A stretch of 64,000 nt of DNA, taken from Acanthochromis polyacanthus. Taxonomy: Eukaryota > Chordata > Actinopteri > Pomacentridae. Of the stretch, positions 13,740-25,998 are shown in pieces. Within the stretch, counting starts at the first letter, position 1, and each line of letters starts with the position of its first letter. The notes below the pieces were generated by a model. The model was not told the origin of the DNA. It worked only from the letters and a program-made list of their open reading frames with translations, and ran no database searches. Position numbers and translations under genes: made by a program. The stretch lies in assembly GCF_021347895.1 (NCBI RefSeq), contig NC_067132.1, positions 26,629,757 to 26,693,756 of the forward strand, read 5' to 3'.

Positions 13740-14745
13740 ATTATTTACAGTTTTCGGTCATTTGTGTTGACGAAATTCCCAATAAATACACAGAATCAAC
13801 AGCTGAACGTACAACAAAGCGGCCTTTGTCGGATTAAAGCGCGGCCTCGGGTGACCTCGTCATGCCAGCGGATCGACGCCGCGGTTCCCTCGGCGACCTC
13901 GGGGGTAATGAACAACACCTGACGCCGTGGCAACGACACACCATCCGGCTTTAATCCTGATAAATTGCCACCGCGGGTCCTTTTTCTAAAGGCCTTTATC
14001 TGCCTCGACTGAACATTCAGCAGCGCCGAAATTCACTATCCAATCTATATCCTCCCCAACAGGGCCCATTATCTTAAGTGAGTGTCGATGGGATGCAGGG
14101 AGGCGAATTCTTTTCTCTTCTCCGTGTACAAACGAGCAGCGGGAGGCGTTTCAGAGCATCGCTTTGTGTGTTTTTTGGGTCCAAACTCGTGACCCAGCTC
14201 GTGTAATGACTTGGCTTTGGTAATCTGCCTCAAGTTTGGCTGTAAATACATTTATTTGAAAAGCTGCAGGGCTTTGATTCAGCAGCTTCCCTCCCTTTAG
14301 AGACCAGCAGTGGAAATATCAAAGACTCTTTATTTGGTCGCATCTGGGGACGTTTTCTGGCGAGTGATTGGACGTGAAGCTGCTCCTAAAGTGGGAATTG
14401 GAGAATTCTCCGTCGCCGATTCTTATTTCAAACCCACCTCTGTGTTTTCACTTCTCGGGGAGGAAGATGAAGCTTTCGGGCGGTGCTGCTGCTGTTTGCT
14501 GATGTGTGTAGAAAGCAGAGAATAATCATCACAGCCTGAAACACTGGAAACCTCGACAGTGCAGCTTTGCCTCGTGGATTTGGTTGGCTTAGGCCGCTGA
14601 TTCGATGGGATCAAAACGGATTCCAGTGCTTCGGTTATCTTGCCTCGACATATTGCGATATTATGAGTGAGATTCTTTTTGTTTCATGTATGTGGAGGTA
14701 ATAATTTCCACGGATTCTGCTGTAGCTTTAGTGTGAAATGAAATG
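13740..14745. other. Unique non-coding block with CpG-rich start
   Basis: About 13835-13970 is CpG-rich (GCGGCCTCGGGTGACCTCG, GATCGACGCCGCGG). The rest is non-repetitive, mixed-complexity DNA between two arrays. It could be a conserved non-coding block. No gene is seen. Confidence 0.35.
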
Positions 14746-14749
14746 AGAG

Positions 14750-14945
14750 CATGTTGAGGTGGCCACAAAGTGATGACAAAGGGACACAAAGCAACAACAA
14801 AAGGATTTAAACAGCCGCAAAGTGGGATGCAAAATGAGTAGAAATGGGCACAAAATGACTACAGAGGGATGCAAATTGGCAACAAAAGGACAAAAACAGC
14901 CACAATAGCATGCAAACTGACTAGAAAGGGATGCTAAATGATTAA
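14750..14945 (+). repeat. A-rich copy block of the 21-nt degenerate repeat
   Basis: First outlying block of the repeat whose unit is close to GATGCAAAATGACTACAAA plus two G. Examples are GGGATGCAAAATGAGTAG and GGGATGCAAATTGGCAAC. About nine diverged units. Confidence 0.7.
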
Positions 14946-16150
14946 TATTTTTAAAAATGAGCCAATTAATGCACCTCTTATGAATATTTCTGGTGTTTCC
15001 TTATCTTTTCCCACTCTAAACAGAAATAAGACCAACTATCCACTTAATCACCTCTGACAGGTCGTGTTTTTGTCCGTTTAGTTTGACTGGACCGACTCCG
15101 GAGACCGACAGCGAGGTCACCGCTGCAGAAATGTAAATGAACACGTGGCTGGCCGCCAGCTCCTACAGTATCAGTCTGTGGCGTCCTGATGGATTTGTCA
15201 GAGGAAGGCCTGACCCGCCACTTTGGGAGCTACATGCCAATCAGCGTATCGACCCGTTTTGTGTTTTCGCCAGCCGGAGGTGTCCGCGCTGACATCCGTC
15301 TCGGTGAAATATTCCCCTCCTTGGCTGAGCGTCAGGCTTGAAAGAGATGGAGGCCGTGAGAGGAGCCATTTCTCAAACTGCAAACTGTATTAGCAGGTGG
15401 CCCCGCGTTCGCAGAGCTCCGGTTTATCTCGAAATTGCTTCTGTGGAATGTCTTCGAGGCGTTTCGTGTTTGTTTTAAACGTCCGTCAGCTGTTACTTAA
15501 TGGTTTCCACTATCTGTTCTGCCGCCTTGTTTTTAAGATTTCAATTTGCACTTTAAATAGAAGGATTAAATGTTCTTAATTGGTTTATAGTCTGTGGATT
15601 TAGGATTATAATGAAGAAGTGTGTCAACTTGCATGAAAGATGGATTTATTAAGAAAAAAAAAGGGGCTGAGAAAGCGACACTTTCTGTGAAATATCCTCA
15701 AGCACACAGAGACGAGTGGAGGAGGGTTTAGTGAAATATCTGCAGCCCACTTACTGCCGAGGAGAACTATTGATTGATCATTATGGTGCAGCCTGTGGAG
15801 CGAAGCCATCGATTCTTCATTGATAATTAGAGGCAGAGAAAGACCAATCCATTTATAAATGCAGAGATATACTGTTGAACCGACCTCAAGAAGTCCCTCA
15901 CCGCTGACTGAAGCATGAGTTTGACATTTTTATCTGGTCTTTAACTTAGCATAAAGACTGCTTGAAACAGCTCACCTATATGTGCTCAAAGTGCAAAAAT
16001 AACTCTACCTATATGTATAAACATCATTCATCATGTTATTAAAAACATTTGTTGGAGATGCTCCTAAGTTATCTTGCTTGAATTCGCACATCATTGTTTC
16101 CAAGTGTTCAATGTTAAAAATGTTGTTGGAAAAATGGTGGAAAGAAATCA
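14946..16150. other. Non-coding between 21-nt repeat blocks
   Basis: Unique-looking sequence, GC-richer at 15060-15420. A short piece with AACTTAGCATAAAGACTG at about 15944-15961 resembles the dispersed repeat in the rnf152 3' UTR. No gene recognised. Confidence 0.4.
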
Positions 16151-17155
16151 GAGATGGAAGGTGACCACAAATAGAGGCACAGCGGTTAAAAAATGATATG
16201 CAAAATGGCTGCAAAAGGCTGAAAAATGATCATAGATGGATGCAAAATGACTATAAACGGACACAAAATGACAACAGAGGAACGTTAAATGCTACTAAGA
16301 TGCAGAATCGAAACAAAGGGAACAAAATCGACCACAACGGCATGCAAAATGACGACAAAAAAATGTGAAGTGATGAAAGAGGGATGCAAAATGACCACTA
16401 TAGGACTCATAATGAGAAAGGGATGCAAAATTACCATTAAAGGACAAAAACGGCACACAACGGCGTGCAAAATAACTACAATGGGATGCAAAATGATGAC
16501 AAATGAGATGCAAAGTTACCACAAACAACCACGACGACATTCAAAATGACTACAAATAGTTTAAAAATGGCTTCAAATGGATGTGAAATTACTACAAAAC
16601 GATTTAAAGTGACAGCAAATGGGCACAAATGACTGCAAAGGGCTCTAAAGTTACCACTAAAGGGCAGAAAGCAACCACAATGGCATGCTAATGATTGAAA
16701 AGGGATAAAAATGACCAGAAAGAGATGTAAAAAGACCACAAGAGGACCAAAAATAACAACAAAGATATGCAATATGACTACAGATTGACAGAATTGAACT
16801 GCAAACGGATACACAATGTCTTTAAAGGGATGCAAAATGGCTGCAAATTGAAGCAAAATGACCAAAGAGGAGCTCAAAATGAATACAAATGGATGCAAAG
16901 TTACCTTGAAAAGATGAAAAACAACCACAATGGTGTACAAAATAACTACAAGGGGATGAAAAATGATTTATAGGGATGCAAAGAGACTACATAAGGACCA
17001 AAACAAATAAAAAGGCATGCAAAATGCCCCCCAAAAAATTAGAATACACCTACAAAGAGATGCAAACCAACTGAAAAGAAATGCTAGTCGTGGGCAGACA
17101 CACAAAATGACTGTGAAGACGTAAAATAACGACAGACAAAGAACAACCACAAACA
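16150..17155 (+). repeat. Large A-rich array of the 21-nt degenerate repeat
   Basis: About 1 kb of units like GATGCAAAATGACCACAAA and GACACAAAATGACAACAGA, alternating GATG and GACA starts, with very few C-rich interruptions. Because 21 is a multiple of three, opposite-strand frames stay open for long stretches (for example 154 codons at 16476-16940) and are not genes. Confidence 0.8.
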
Positions 17156-17790
17156 GGAGGGGAGAGTCGGTGGGGAATGTTTGTTTTTGAAAATCTCTTC
17201 ATCATATTGATACAAACATCATTTAATAATCCAATGCTGTCGCTGCAGCAAAGCCTTAATACAGCCACAGATTTTAATGGACTCAATGCCACGGAGGGAA
17301 CACTAAGACTCATTCCTTTATGTGAATTAAAGCTGGTCCAGAGCGATATAATCATGACATGTTTCTGTGAGGAGTTGGAGGGAAAACAACCTGTTGTTTT
17401 TGTTGATGCCAAAAAGAAAACCCTCGAGCAAGTGTCAAACATCCTTTTTCTTGTTTAACCTGCCAGTTAGAGCCTCCGTTTAGTTTGACAGCTGACAGAC
17501 ACTCAGAAACATTCCTCCATCATCTGCAGAGTTAGTTTAGCGTCTCATTGGCTAATTGTTTACTGTCTGTGCTGATTCCTGCGTCCCTTTAATGCCTGGA
17601 GGTGGCCTGTTTACACACTATGGATTGCTGAGCCCACGGCTGTCATTGACAGAGGATAGCGCTCGTGTTGCTCTGCCACATTTCCAAGATCTTGCCTTAA
17701 ATGTGGCCGTTGTCCTGCCTCCTATTGCCAGGCAACAGCACACACTTCATCAACCTGCAGCGTCGTTGGAGCACTTGAACCTTCTCGAGT
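17156..17790. other. Unique island between arrays
   Basis: Non-repetitive, higher-complexity sequence. The part at 17560-17790 includes CTATTGCCAGGCAACAGCA and CATTGACAGAGGATAGCG. The 93- and 96-codon frames have no recognisable domain. It could hold a conserved non-coding element. Confidence 0.4.
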
Positions 17791-18006
17791 CCTTTCATGT
17801 TATTCAGAATGATATTAGCCTGTTTAATTGCCATTTTAAATCTTGATTGCAATAAATGGAAAGTAGCTGTTAGGCTGTAGGTGTAGTGGGGCTCCGACGT
17901 GATCACGGCTAATGGGAAGAACGTTGGCGCAAATGGAAAATAATTCATTTCATTCATTAAATATGACTTATACCTATGAGGACATTAATGCAAGGTTGAA
18001 CTGGCT
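17791..18006 (+). repeat. Left arm of a diverged inverted repeat pair
   Basis: Reads from CCTTTCATGTTATT through GGCTAATGGGAAGAACGT (17908-17925) to AACTGGCT. The same series is found reversed at 19950-20147. The 18-bp core is a perfect match and the rest aligns with small gaps. The array begins directly after the inner end. Confidence 0.8.
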
Positions 18007-19040
18007 CACAATTTAGCACACAATGGCTATAAAGTGACTGGAAATTAGCATAAAGGGATGCAAAATGGGTACAAAGGGGCACAAAAATGACTACAAACTG
18101 ATGCAAAATGACTATAAAGGCATGCAAAGTAATCACAAACAGCCCTAAATGCGTGCAAAATGGCTACATTAGGATGCCAAATGACTAAAGAGGGATGCAG
18201 ATCACCCCTTAAAGGACTTAAACATCCACAAAGGCATTCAAAATGACAACAAAAGGAGGCGTAATGACTATAAAGTGACACAAAATGACAACAGAAGGAT
18301 GATAAATGACAACAAAATGCCTCATATTGACTACAAAAGGATGCAGAATAAGTACAATATGGCTACAAAGGCTCCAAAGCGACAATGAAAGGGCGTAAAA
18401 AGTCACGGGTAATGACAACAATGGGATGCAAAATGGAATCAAATGAACACAAAATGCCTACAACAGACATGAAAGATAACTGCAAAAGAATGCAGAATGC
18501 ACACAAATAACTAGACACAAAACCCCTACAATAAGATTCAAGATGACAAGAAAGTGATACACAATGGCCACAACAGGGATGCAAAATACCTCAAAAAGAA
18601 CACAAAATAAACACAATGCAACAAATTCACTACAACAGGATGCAATGTAACCACAGAAGGACAAAGACGTGCCCAAAGGATGCAAAATGACTATTAATGA
18701 ATGCCACAAGACTACAGAGGGAAGCAAAATTTATATGAAGGAACACAAACACACTAGAAGGGGATGCAAATTGACACATAATGACCACAATGGTATGTAA
18801 GTAAACTACGAAAGAACCAAAACAGTAACAAAAGCATGCCAAATGGATGCAAAATGACTACAAAGTGAGACAAAATGGCCACAAGGGGATGCAAAATGAC
18901 TACATGTTGACACAGCATCATTAGAAAGAGATGCAAACAGACCACAAAACAGCCACAAAGATGTGCAAAATGACTCGAAATCAACACAAACTGACTACCA
19001 AGGGATGCAAAATGACTACAAATTTTAAAAATAACTAAAA
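18007..19040 (+). repeat. Second large A-rich array of the 21-nt degenerate repeat
   Basis: Best-preserved units are near 18840-19022, for example GGATGCAAAATGACTACAAA at 19003-19022. About 45-50 units are estimated by length. Reverse-strand frames of 60-108 hydrophobic codons are artefacts of the repeat. Confidence 0.8.
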
Positions 19041-19949
19041 TTGCACAATTTATCAAAGGCAGAAACTGTACAACAAGCAAGAATCATTAGACGGTCCAAA
19101 CAATTCACCAAATCCAAGCTTAGAACCAGGACGTTTCATCGAAAAACACTTTATTCTACATATTTCAGCTTAAAAATGCTAAAAACAAACCATTTTCACA
19201 AACTGGATTCTGTACAAACACAAAATTTTGCGTTCCTCAATGCAGCTGTGAAGCCATTATTGACTCAGTTACACCCAACAGTCATGAGATAAAAATTCAG
19301 AGAGTTTTCGATTGAACTGCAGGCAGTGTATGATTGGGCCAATATGGAAGCTAATTTAAAAAATGTAAGCAAAAATAAAAAAATAAAAAATGTAAGCAAT
19401 AAAACGCCTATAAAATGTAAAGTGACTGGTGTTTCCAATGTTCATGGTTGTGCTGCTTCCATACTGATGCAGGACTTTATGTTTAGGAAATATATATTAA
19501 AAAGGTGACAGGAGCAAAGGAAAAAGCCTAGAAACCACTAACGAGTCAAAGGATTAATGGATTAAACTGAAGAGAGCACTTAAAGACAGCATAAATTAGT
19601 GAATTTATGCATGAGAATGAAAATGTTTGCCGTTTCATTCACATTTTTGGGGAATTTAATTGTATTTTGGTGGAAAGAAATATTTGTAAAGGCCTTTAAT
19701 CAACCTTCGATTTACCCATAATGCACTAAAAGTGAATAAAACATTCAAGAGATGTCAATGCAGCAATTAATTTTAATTAGACTGAATAAAAACGGGCGTT
19801 TGATGTCCAAAATATCGCAACAACCAAACTGAGAAAACCGCATTAAAAGAGAAAAATCATTTATAAACCACCTGTGAAAGTCATATTTTTCATTAATACG
19901 TCCCCAGCCGTTTGCTAAGAGGCACTTGATAGCTTCGATATTATTCAAC
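19041..19949. other. AT-rich spacer between the array and the right arm
   Basis: No repeat unit is recognised after 19030. Some AAAAATGTAAGCAATAAAA-like low-complexity sequence lies at 19355-19420. No gene recognised. Confidence 0.5.
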
Positions 19950-20147
19950 AGCCAGTTTAACCTTCATGCATTAATGTCCTCGCCGCTATAAGTCCTATTT
20001 AAATGGATTATTTTTCTTTCACACTGACGTTCTTCCCATTAGCCGAAGCCCACCGCACTTAAAGCCCAACAGCTACTTCACATTTGACGCAAGAAGGACG
20101 TAAAATGCAAAAAAATGCATAAATATTATTTTTAATAACACGAAAGG
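19950..20147 (-). repeat. Right arm of the inverted repeat pair
   Basis: Reverse complement of 17791-18006: ACGTTCTTCCCATTAGCC at 20028-20045 matches the left core, and AGCCAGTTTAACCTT and GAAAGG mark the ends. The T-rich arrays start directly outside this arm. Confidence 0.8.
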
Positions 20148-20159
20148 TCGCTCTGTAGG

Positions 20160-20770
20160 CAGTTTGTCTCACTTTAGTCATTTTGTCTTGCGTCTTTGTG
20201 GCCATTTTAATCCATTTGTAATTGGTTTGCATCTCCTTCTGACGAATTTGTGTCCATTTGTAGTCATTTTGCATCCCCTTGTAGTCAAATTTGTGTGTTT
20301 TCTATCTTTTTCTGCCTTTAAAAAAAAAAATTGTCTCATATTTGTCATTTAATGTCTCATTTTGTCCTTTATGTGTCTAATTTTGGTGTTTTTTGGACTA
20401 ATTTTGATGTTTTTCTTTTTCATTTTTGCCACTTTGTTGATAATTTTGGTCTCATTTGAGTCTTTTTATGTGTATGTTGCTTTGGTTTTGTTTCAATTTG
20501 GTGTTTTTGTGTCTCTTGTGGTCTTAATATGTCTCACTTAAGACTTTTTATGTCTCTTTGCATTAGTTTTGTCAGGATTTAGTCTTGTTGTGTCTGCATT
20601 TGGTGGGCCTGTGTGTAATATAGTTTATTATTGGTTATTTTGCATCATATTCAGTCTTTTTTTGGCTATTTTTTGTCTCATTTGGATCTTTTTAAGTCTC
20701 ATTTAGCCCCCTCTATGCCTTATTGTAGTATTTTTGTCTCATTTTGGTCTTTTACTGGCTTGATAATTGG
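20160..20770 (-). repeat. T-rich array of the 21-nt repeat, opposite polarity
   Basis: TTGTAGTCATTTTGCATCC at 20257-20275 is the exact complement of the A-rich unit. It then drifts into the T-rich form TTTTTGTGTCTCATTTTGGTC. This shows that the two array types are one family. Confidence 0.75.
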
Positions 20771-21415
20771 TGGTGTTTTCCATTTTTTTTAAAGAATGCA
20801 TGAGTTTCAAGAGTTTCTATGATGTAGGATCTGAGAGAAACCGCCTACGTAAACTCTTGGTTGGAATTTACTATGAGCCGTCAAACACCATTTTACAACC
20901 TGCAGGAAAACTGTTGGGGAAACTTCCTGTTTTACTGCCTCAGACCTCCGTGCAGCTCGTCAGTGTTTAATGTCGACGTTGACATGTTGTCTTTGCTCCG
21001 TTTGTTCTACACAGATCCTGGTATCGCTGCTTTATTTTTAATAATCCTGAACGTCACGACTCATTGGATCACGTTGGTTCGGGCCAGTTCCAGTATGGGT
21101 GAGTGGGTCGTTTTGTTGGGTTTTGTAGAAGAACTTGTTGTTTACTGGTCGTTCAATAAGTTCTTTTTTCCAACTATCATGATTAAATAGTCATATTTTA
21201 ATGTTCAGTTGTTATTTCCACAAGTCTTCTGCTCTCTCTGCATCTTTACAACGTTTTAGCAGCTTAAAAACAATTAAAAACCAACGGAATTCATGTTGGA
21301 CAACCAAAATATAGTAAATAACGGCACATATGCTGACTTTATTTTTATCTTACTGTACTATAAAGTTCACTCAACCATTAATATTTTTATGGGGTGACTA
21401 GGCTTCATGAAATGT
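20771..21415. other. Unique island within the T-rich domain
   Basis: Non-repetitive. A 109-codon plus frame (20861-21190) has no recognised domain and ends in a hydrophobic run. I do not call it a gene. Confidence 0.4.
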
Positions 21416-22935
21416 TTGCGGAACCTTAGTTGTTTTGTGATTTGTGTGAGTTTTTGGGTTTCTTTGGGTGTGATTTTGATCTTTTTGGGTCTCTTGTGGT
21501 CGATCTATGTCTCATATTGGTCATTTTTTTTCTCATTTTAAGCCTCTGGTTGTGTTTTTTATAATTTTTGTATCATTTTGATCTTTTTTCTGTCACCTTT
21601 CGCATTTTTTAAATCTAATTTTGGTCTTTTTGTTTCTCATTTGAGTCTTTTAATCTTTACGCTGCTTTGGTTTTGTCTCATTTCAATGTTTTTGTGTCTC
21701 TTGTGGTCTTAATCTGTCTCATTTAAGACTTTTTATGTTTCCTTGCATTGGTTTTGTGCCTGATTTTGGTCTTTTTATGTCTATGTTTGGTCAGTCTGTG
21801 CCTCAGACATTCTATTATTGTCACCTTTTGGTTGTTTTTCTCTCATATAAGTAATTTTGTGGATCATTTAGGACTCTGTGTCTTTTTTAGAATATTTTTG
21901 TGTCATTTTGGTAATTTCTGTCACTTTTCATTTATTTTTGTTTCGTTTTGGTAATTTCGTGTATAATTTAAGCCTCTCTGTGCCCTTTTCTGTCTTATTT
22001 AGGCTGTTTTTGTGTCATATTTGCCATTTAATGTGTCATTTTGCCCTGTATGTGTCTATTGTGATAGTTTTTTGTCTAATTTTGATCTTTCTTTTTCATT
22101 TTTGGTGCTTTGTTGATCATTTTGATCACATTTGAGTCTTTTTATGTGTATGTTTCATGTCATTTTAGTCTTTTTTGTGTCTCTTGTGGTCTCAGTCTGT
22201 CTCAGTGAAGACTTTTTATGTTGCTTTACATTAGTTTTGTGTCTGATTTTGATCTTTTTGTATCTACATTTGGTCAGTCTGCATCTTACACAGTCTGTTA
22301 TTAGTTGTTTTGTATCTTATTTGATCTTTTAGTTCCTCTTTTTTGTCTTTTTATGTGTCTTATGGACACTCCGCGTCTCATATTGGTCATTTTTGTATCT
22401 CATTTAGGCCTCTGTGTCTTTTTCTGTCACATTTTTGGTCGTTTTTGTGTCATTTAGGTAATTTTGTGTGTGATTTATGCCTCTCTGTGTGTTTCTGCGA
22501 TATTTTTTTGTGTCATTTTGGTCTTTTTCTGTCATCATTTTGCTTATTTTTGTGTCATTTAAGCCTCTGTGGGTTTTTTTCTATGTCATTGTGGTCTTCT
22601 ATTGTCTCTTTAATATCTTTATAGGTCTGTTTATGTTTACTTTTCATGTCACTTTGGTTCTGTTTGTTTCCTATGTTGGTCTTCCTGTGTTTCGATTAGT
22701 TGTCTTGTGTCTGATTTTGTCTCGACATCATTCCATGTCCCATATGGGTCATTTTGTGTCACATTTATGCCTCTCTGTGTCTTTTTGTATTATTTTTGTG
22801 TCATTTTGGTAATTTTCTGTCACCTTTCAGTTGTTTTTGCCCAATTTTAGTAATTTTGTGCAATTTTTTTTGGAACATTTAGGCATCTGGGGGGTATTTT
22901 TTGTCTCATTTCGGTCACTTTTGTGTCTTATTAAA
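21416..22935 (-). repeat. T-rich array of the 21-nt repeat
   Basis: Continuous units of TTTTGTGTCTCATTTTGGTC type with TTTAGGCCTCTGTGTC variants. Longer blocks recur: GTGTCTCTTGTGGTCT lies at 21694 and 22178, and also at 20510 in the previous array. Confidence 0.75.
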
Positions 22936-23845
22936 CGCCGCTAATGCACACACAGACACTCAAACACACATTTTCCAGCTGTGCTGCTGGCTGATGTGGG
23001 AATCATCTCGTACTCAGGATGGATATCGAGGTCGGGGGTGTCCTCTCAGGTGCCAATGCAGCAGGAATGACTCTTATTTAGCACCTTGCCGTCAGACGTT
23101 TGGGCTCAGCCGGCAGAGAGAAAAGCTCTTCTGTGATTTTCAAACGTCTCCTCGCAGCCCCGAGGCCTGCCGTTAAATTTTATCACCCTCTCTGCGGTGA
23201 AGTCTGTTATTTAATAAGTGAATGTTTCATTCCGCAGCGAGATGTACTCCATTTGAAGACCTCCCCTTACAAAATGATTTCTGGCGCGAGAGCGAAAGAA
23301 AAAGCACATTATGAGTCATCTGAAGACCGCTTTCCGAGATGTTTTTTAGAAAAATATTACTTGAACGTTTTTCAGGAGGCGTAATGAACTGACAGCTCCA
23401 TTGTCCCGCCGTTGGTAGTTTTTTAACATAATTCTCGTTTAGATAGTTTCTGTAAGCAGCCACAGATTAGCTTAATTAAAAGTGTCGGAGCCGTTTGAAG
23501 CCGCCCTTATCTTCACCCCCCTGCATCTTTATTTGGATCAGTAGATGCACATCGAGCCTTCGGGCTGCTGAAGTCGCAGCTTCACCCCTTTCATCTGCGT
23601 GGAAACGCCTCAGTTTCTCAGCCTTTCATCAAAGAGTTCTGATCTGTGCTGCTGATGAGCGTTTGGACTCTGAGTGACCCGATGACGGGACAGCGGAGAC
23701 GCAAACAGGTGTGCTGCGGAGTTTGTATGTGAATATGTTGCTTTGGATTTAATGTACGAGCCCAAATGTCAAGGTCATGAATTTTGCTTTAAAGGTCCAG
23801 ATGTGATCATTTATCTCTTTTTCCTTGCAGTTCGGTTCCTCCATC
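22936..23845. other. Unique island within the T-rich domain
   Basis: Higher-complexity sequence, GC-richer at 22980-23740, with no repeat units. Overlapping frames on both strands show no domain. A possible conserved non-coding block. Confidence 0.4.
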
Positions 23846-23849
23846 AAAA

Positions 23850-24665
23850 ACATATTGTTTTTGTGTCTCGCTTGGAATTTTTTGTGTCCGATTTAGTCTT
23901 TTTTATGTCGCTTATGGTTATTTCATGTCTCATATTGGTCACTGTGTGTCTCATTTAGGTCTTTCTGTGTGTTTTAGTGACGGTATTTTGTCTGATTTTG
24001 GTCTTTTTCCGTCTCGTTTTGTTTGCTTGTTGTCTCATTTTGGTCATTTTGTGTCTCTTGCAGTCACTCTTAGTTTCCTGTTTGTTGCTTCGTGTCTCAT
24101 TTAGGAGTTTTTGCATCACATTTCAGTCTTTTGGTTTTTGTGTTTTGGTGTCTCTCTGGGTCATTCTGTGCCGCAAAGTGTCTCATTTAGTTATTTCTGT
24201 CTCTTTCTGATGGTTTTGTTGTTTTGTGTCACATTTGAGTCTTTTTCTCTTTCACTTTGGTCTTTTTTTGTGCCTCATTGTGAACATTTTGCATCTCAAT
24301 TTTGGTCATTTTGTGTTGCAGTTTGTCTTTTTTTTGTGTTTCTCGCATTTCCTCAGATTCAGATATTAGTAGTTTGTCTCATTGTAGGACATTTTACATC
24401 CAATTTTGTTTCCTAAACTAATAATTAATGGACACTTGACATCCGAGGATGTCATTTTTAGTCTTATTTTAGTCTTTTTGTGTCTCTTTGCTTCTCATTT
24501 TGGTGATTTTTGTGTGAAATTTTGGTTTTATGTTTCCCACATTGAAGATTTTGTCTCTCTGTGGTCAATCTGTGGGTCAATCATTTTGTCCTTTAGCATC
24601 ATCTGTGTGATTATTATTGCCCTATTTTGGTCTTTTTGTGCCTTTTCTGGCCCAGAAACGTGCTC
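23850..24665 (-). repeat. T-rich array of the 21-nt repeat
   Basis: Units such as TTTGTGTCTCATTTAGG and CATTTTGGTCATTTTGTG. The hydrophobic plus frames of 71-101 codons are repeat by-products. Confidence 0.75.
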
Positions 24666-25185
24666 AGTTTAGAGTCTAAAACCTGCATCTGGTCCTCACA
24701 GAGATGGAAGCTCTTGCCTGTAGACCCACGTTGGTTGCGTCGAGTGAAACACTCCTCAAGGACGGGCTGTTCTTCGTCCTTCTCGCCTGTGCAGTTAACA
24801 TGAAGCGTGTTTGACAAATGGACTGCAGTTTCAGTTAATTGATGACTTCTGGATTAACACACTCACACACTCTGTAGAAATCGGCCACAGCCTTTAACCT
24901 CGGCGGCTCTGCTCGACTGGCAGACGTGTTGACTCGCGTCCAGAGCCGTGATGAGGAGGAAGAAATCGACAGCAGATTCATGCAAACGCAGCCTCAGCAC
25001 ATTTCCACGTCGTGACACGAAGCAGAACACGTCTGGTTTGACGTGTTGGTCTGAGCTGCAGCGCTTCTGTGTGTCGCTGCTAAGATTTCATCTCTGAGTT
25101 ATCAAAGGAAGCAGCGAAATGAAGATTTATCTGCAAAACGAACAAACGCAACAGCTGACATGTACTTTTTAGCGTCTTGGATCAC
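24666..25185. other. Unique island within the T-rich domain
   Basis: Non-repetitive, GC-richer, with no recognised gene. It includes many GTC/GAC words (GAAACACTCCTCAAGGACGG). Confidence 0.4.
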
Positions 25186-25189
25186 AGAT

Positions 25190-25615
25190 TAGCTTGTTTT
25201 TGTGTCTCATTTTAGACATTTTCTGTCACATTTTTGGTGTTTTTGTCTTTTTAAAAACGTTTTTGTGTCCAAATGTGGCCGTTTTGTGTCGGATTTTGTT
25301 TTTTCTGTTTCTCTTTATAAACATTTGGCATCTCAATTTTGCTACTTTGTCTCATTTTAGCCATTTTCTGTCACATTTTGGTATTTTTGCCTCTTCACAA
25401 ACATTTTGTGTCCAAATGTGGTTGTTTTGTGCCCTTATTTCGGTCTTTTTGAAAACATTTTACATATAAATTTTTGCTGTTTGTGTCTAACTTTTGTCTT
25501 TTTCCGTCTTATTTTGGTATTTTTGCTTCTTTGCAGACATTTTGTGTCCAAATTTGGTTATTTTGTGTATTATTTCAGTCCATCTGGTTGTCTCTGAAGA
25601 CGATTTACAAATAAT
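25190..25615 (-). repeat. T-rich array of the 21-nt repeat
   Basis: Units such as CATTTTGTGTCCAAATGTGG and TTTCTGTCACATTTTTGG. The same family as the arrays on either side, with a local variant (ACATTTTGTGTCCAAAT) present three times. Confidence 0.7.
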
Positions 25616-25670
25616 TTTTTTTTAGAATTCTTTGGAATTTTGGACTTTTTAAAAACAACTTGAATTCGAG

Positions 25671-25998
25671 TTCCTCCTCCTCCTCTTCCTTCTCCATCAC
25701 CTTTTCCTCCAACACCATCTCCTCCTCTCCCTCTTCCTTTTCCTCTTCCTTCTCCTCTGCCTCTTCTTCCTCCACCTCGTCCTCCTCCTTTTCTTTCTCC
25801 ACCTCGTCCTCCTTTTCATCCTCCTCCTCTTCATCCTCCATCTCTTCCTGCTCCTCTTTTTCTCTTCCTCCTCTTTCTCCTCTACTTCTTCCTTCTAATC
25901 CTTCTCCTCCTCCTTCCTCCTCTTCCTCTTCTTCCTCCTCCATCTCTTCCTGCTCCTCTTTCCTCTTCCTCTTTTTCTCCTCTTCCTCTTTCTAATTC
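25671..25998. repeat. Long CTTCCTCCT pyrimidine tract
   Basis: About 325 bp of almost pure C and T on the plus strand, built from TCCTCC, CTTCCT and TTTTCCT words. It gives a serine-rich frame on plus and a glutamate-rich frame on minus, both artefacts. Such strand-biased tracts can form triplex DNA. Confidence 0.9.

Noticed and set aside
21748..22812. Several long hydrophobic frames (up to 111 codons) that look like membrane proteins
   Set aside because: They fall in the 21-nt T-rich arrays. A 21-nt period keeps a frame open and yields F/V/S/L heptads. The same holds for frames at 16476-16940, 18045-19080, 23977-24672, 26372-26821, 27344-27987 and 29298-29798.
25605..25995. Glutamate-rich minus frame (112 codons) and serine-rich plus frame (111 codons)
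   Set aside because: Direct products of the CTTCCTCCT tract.
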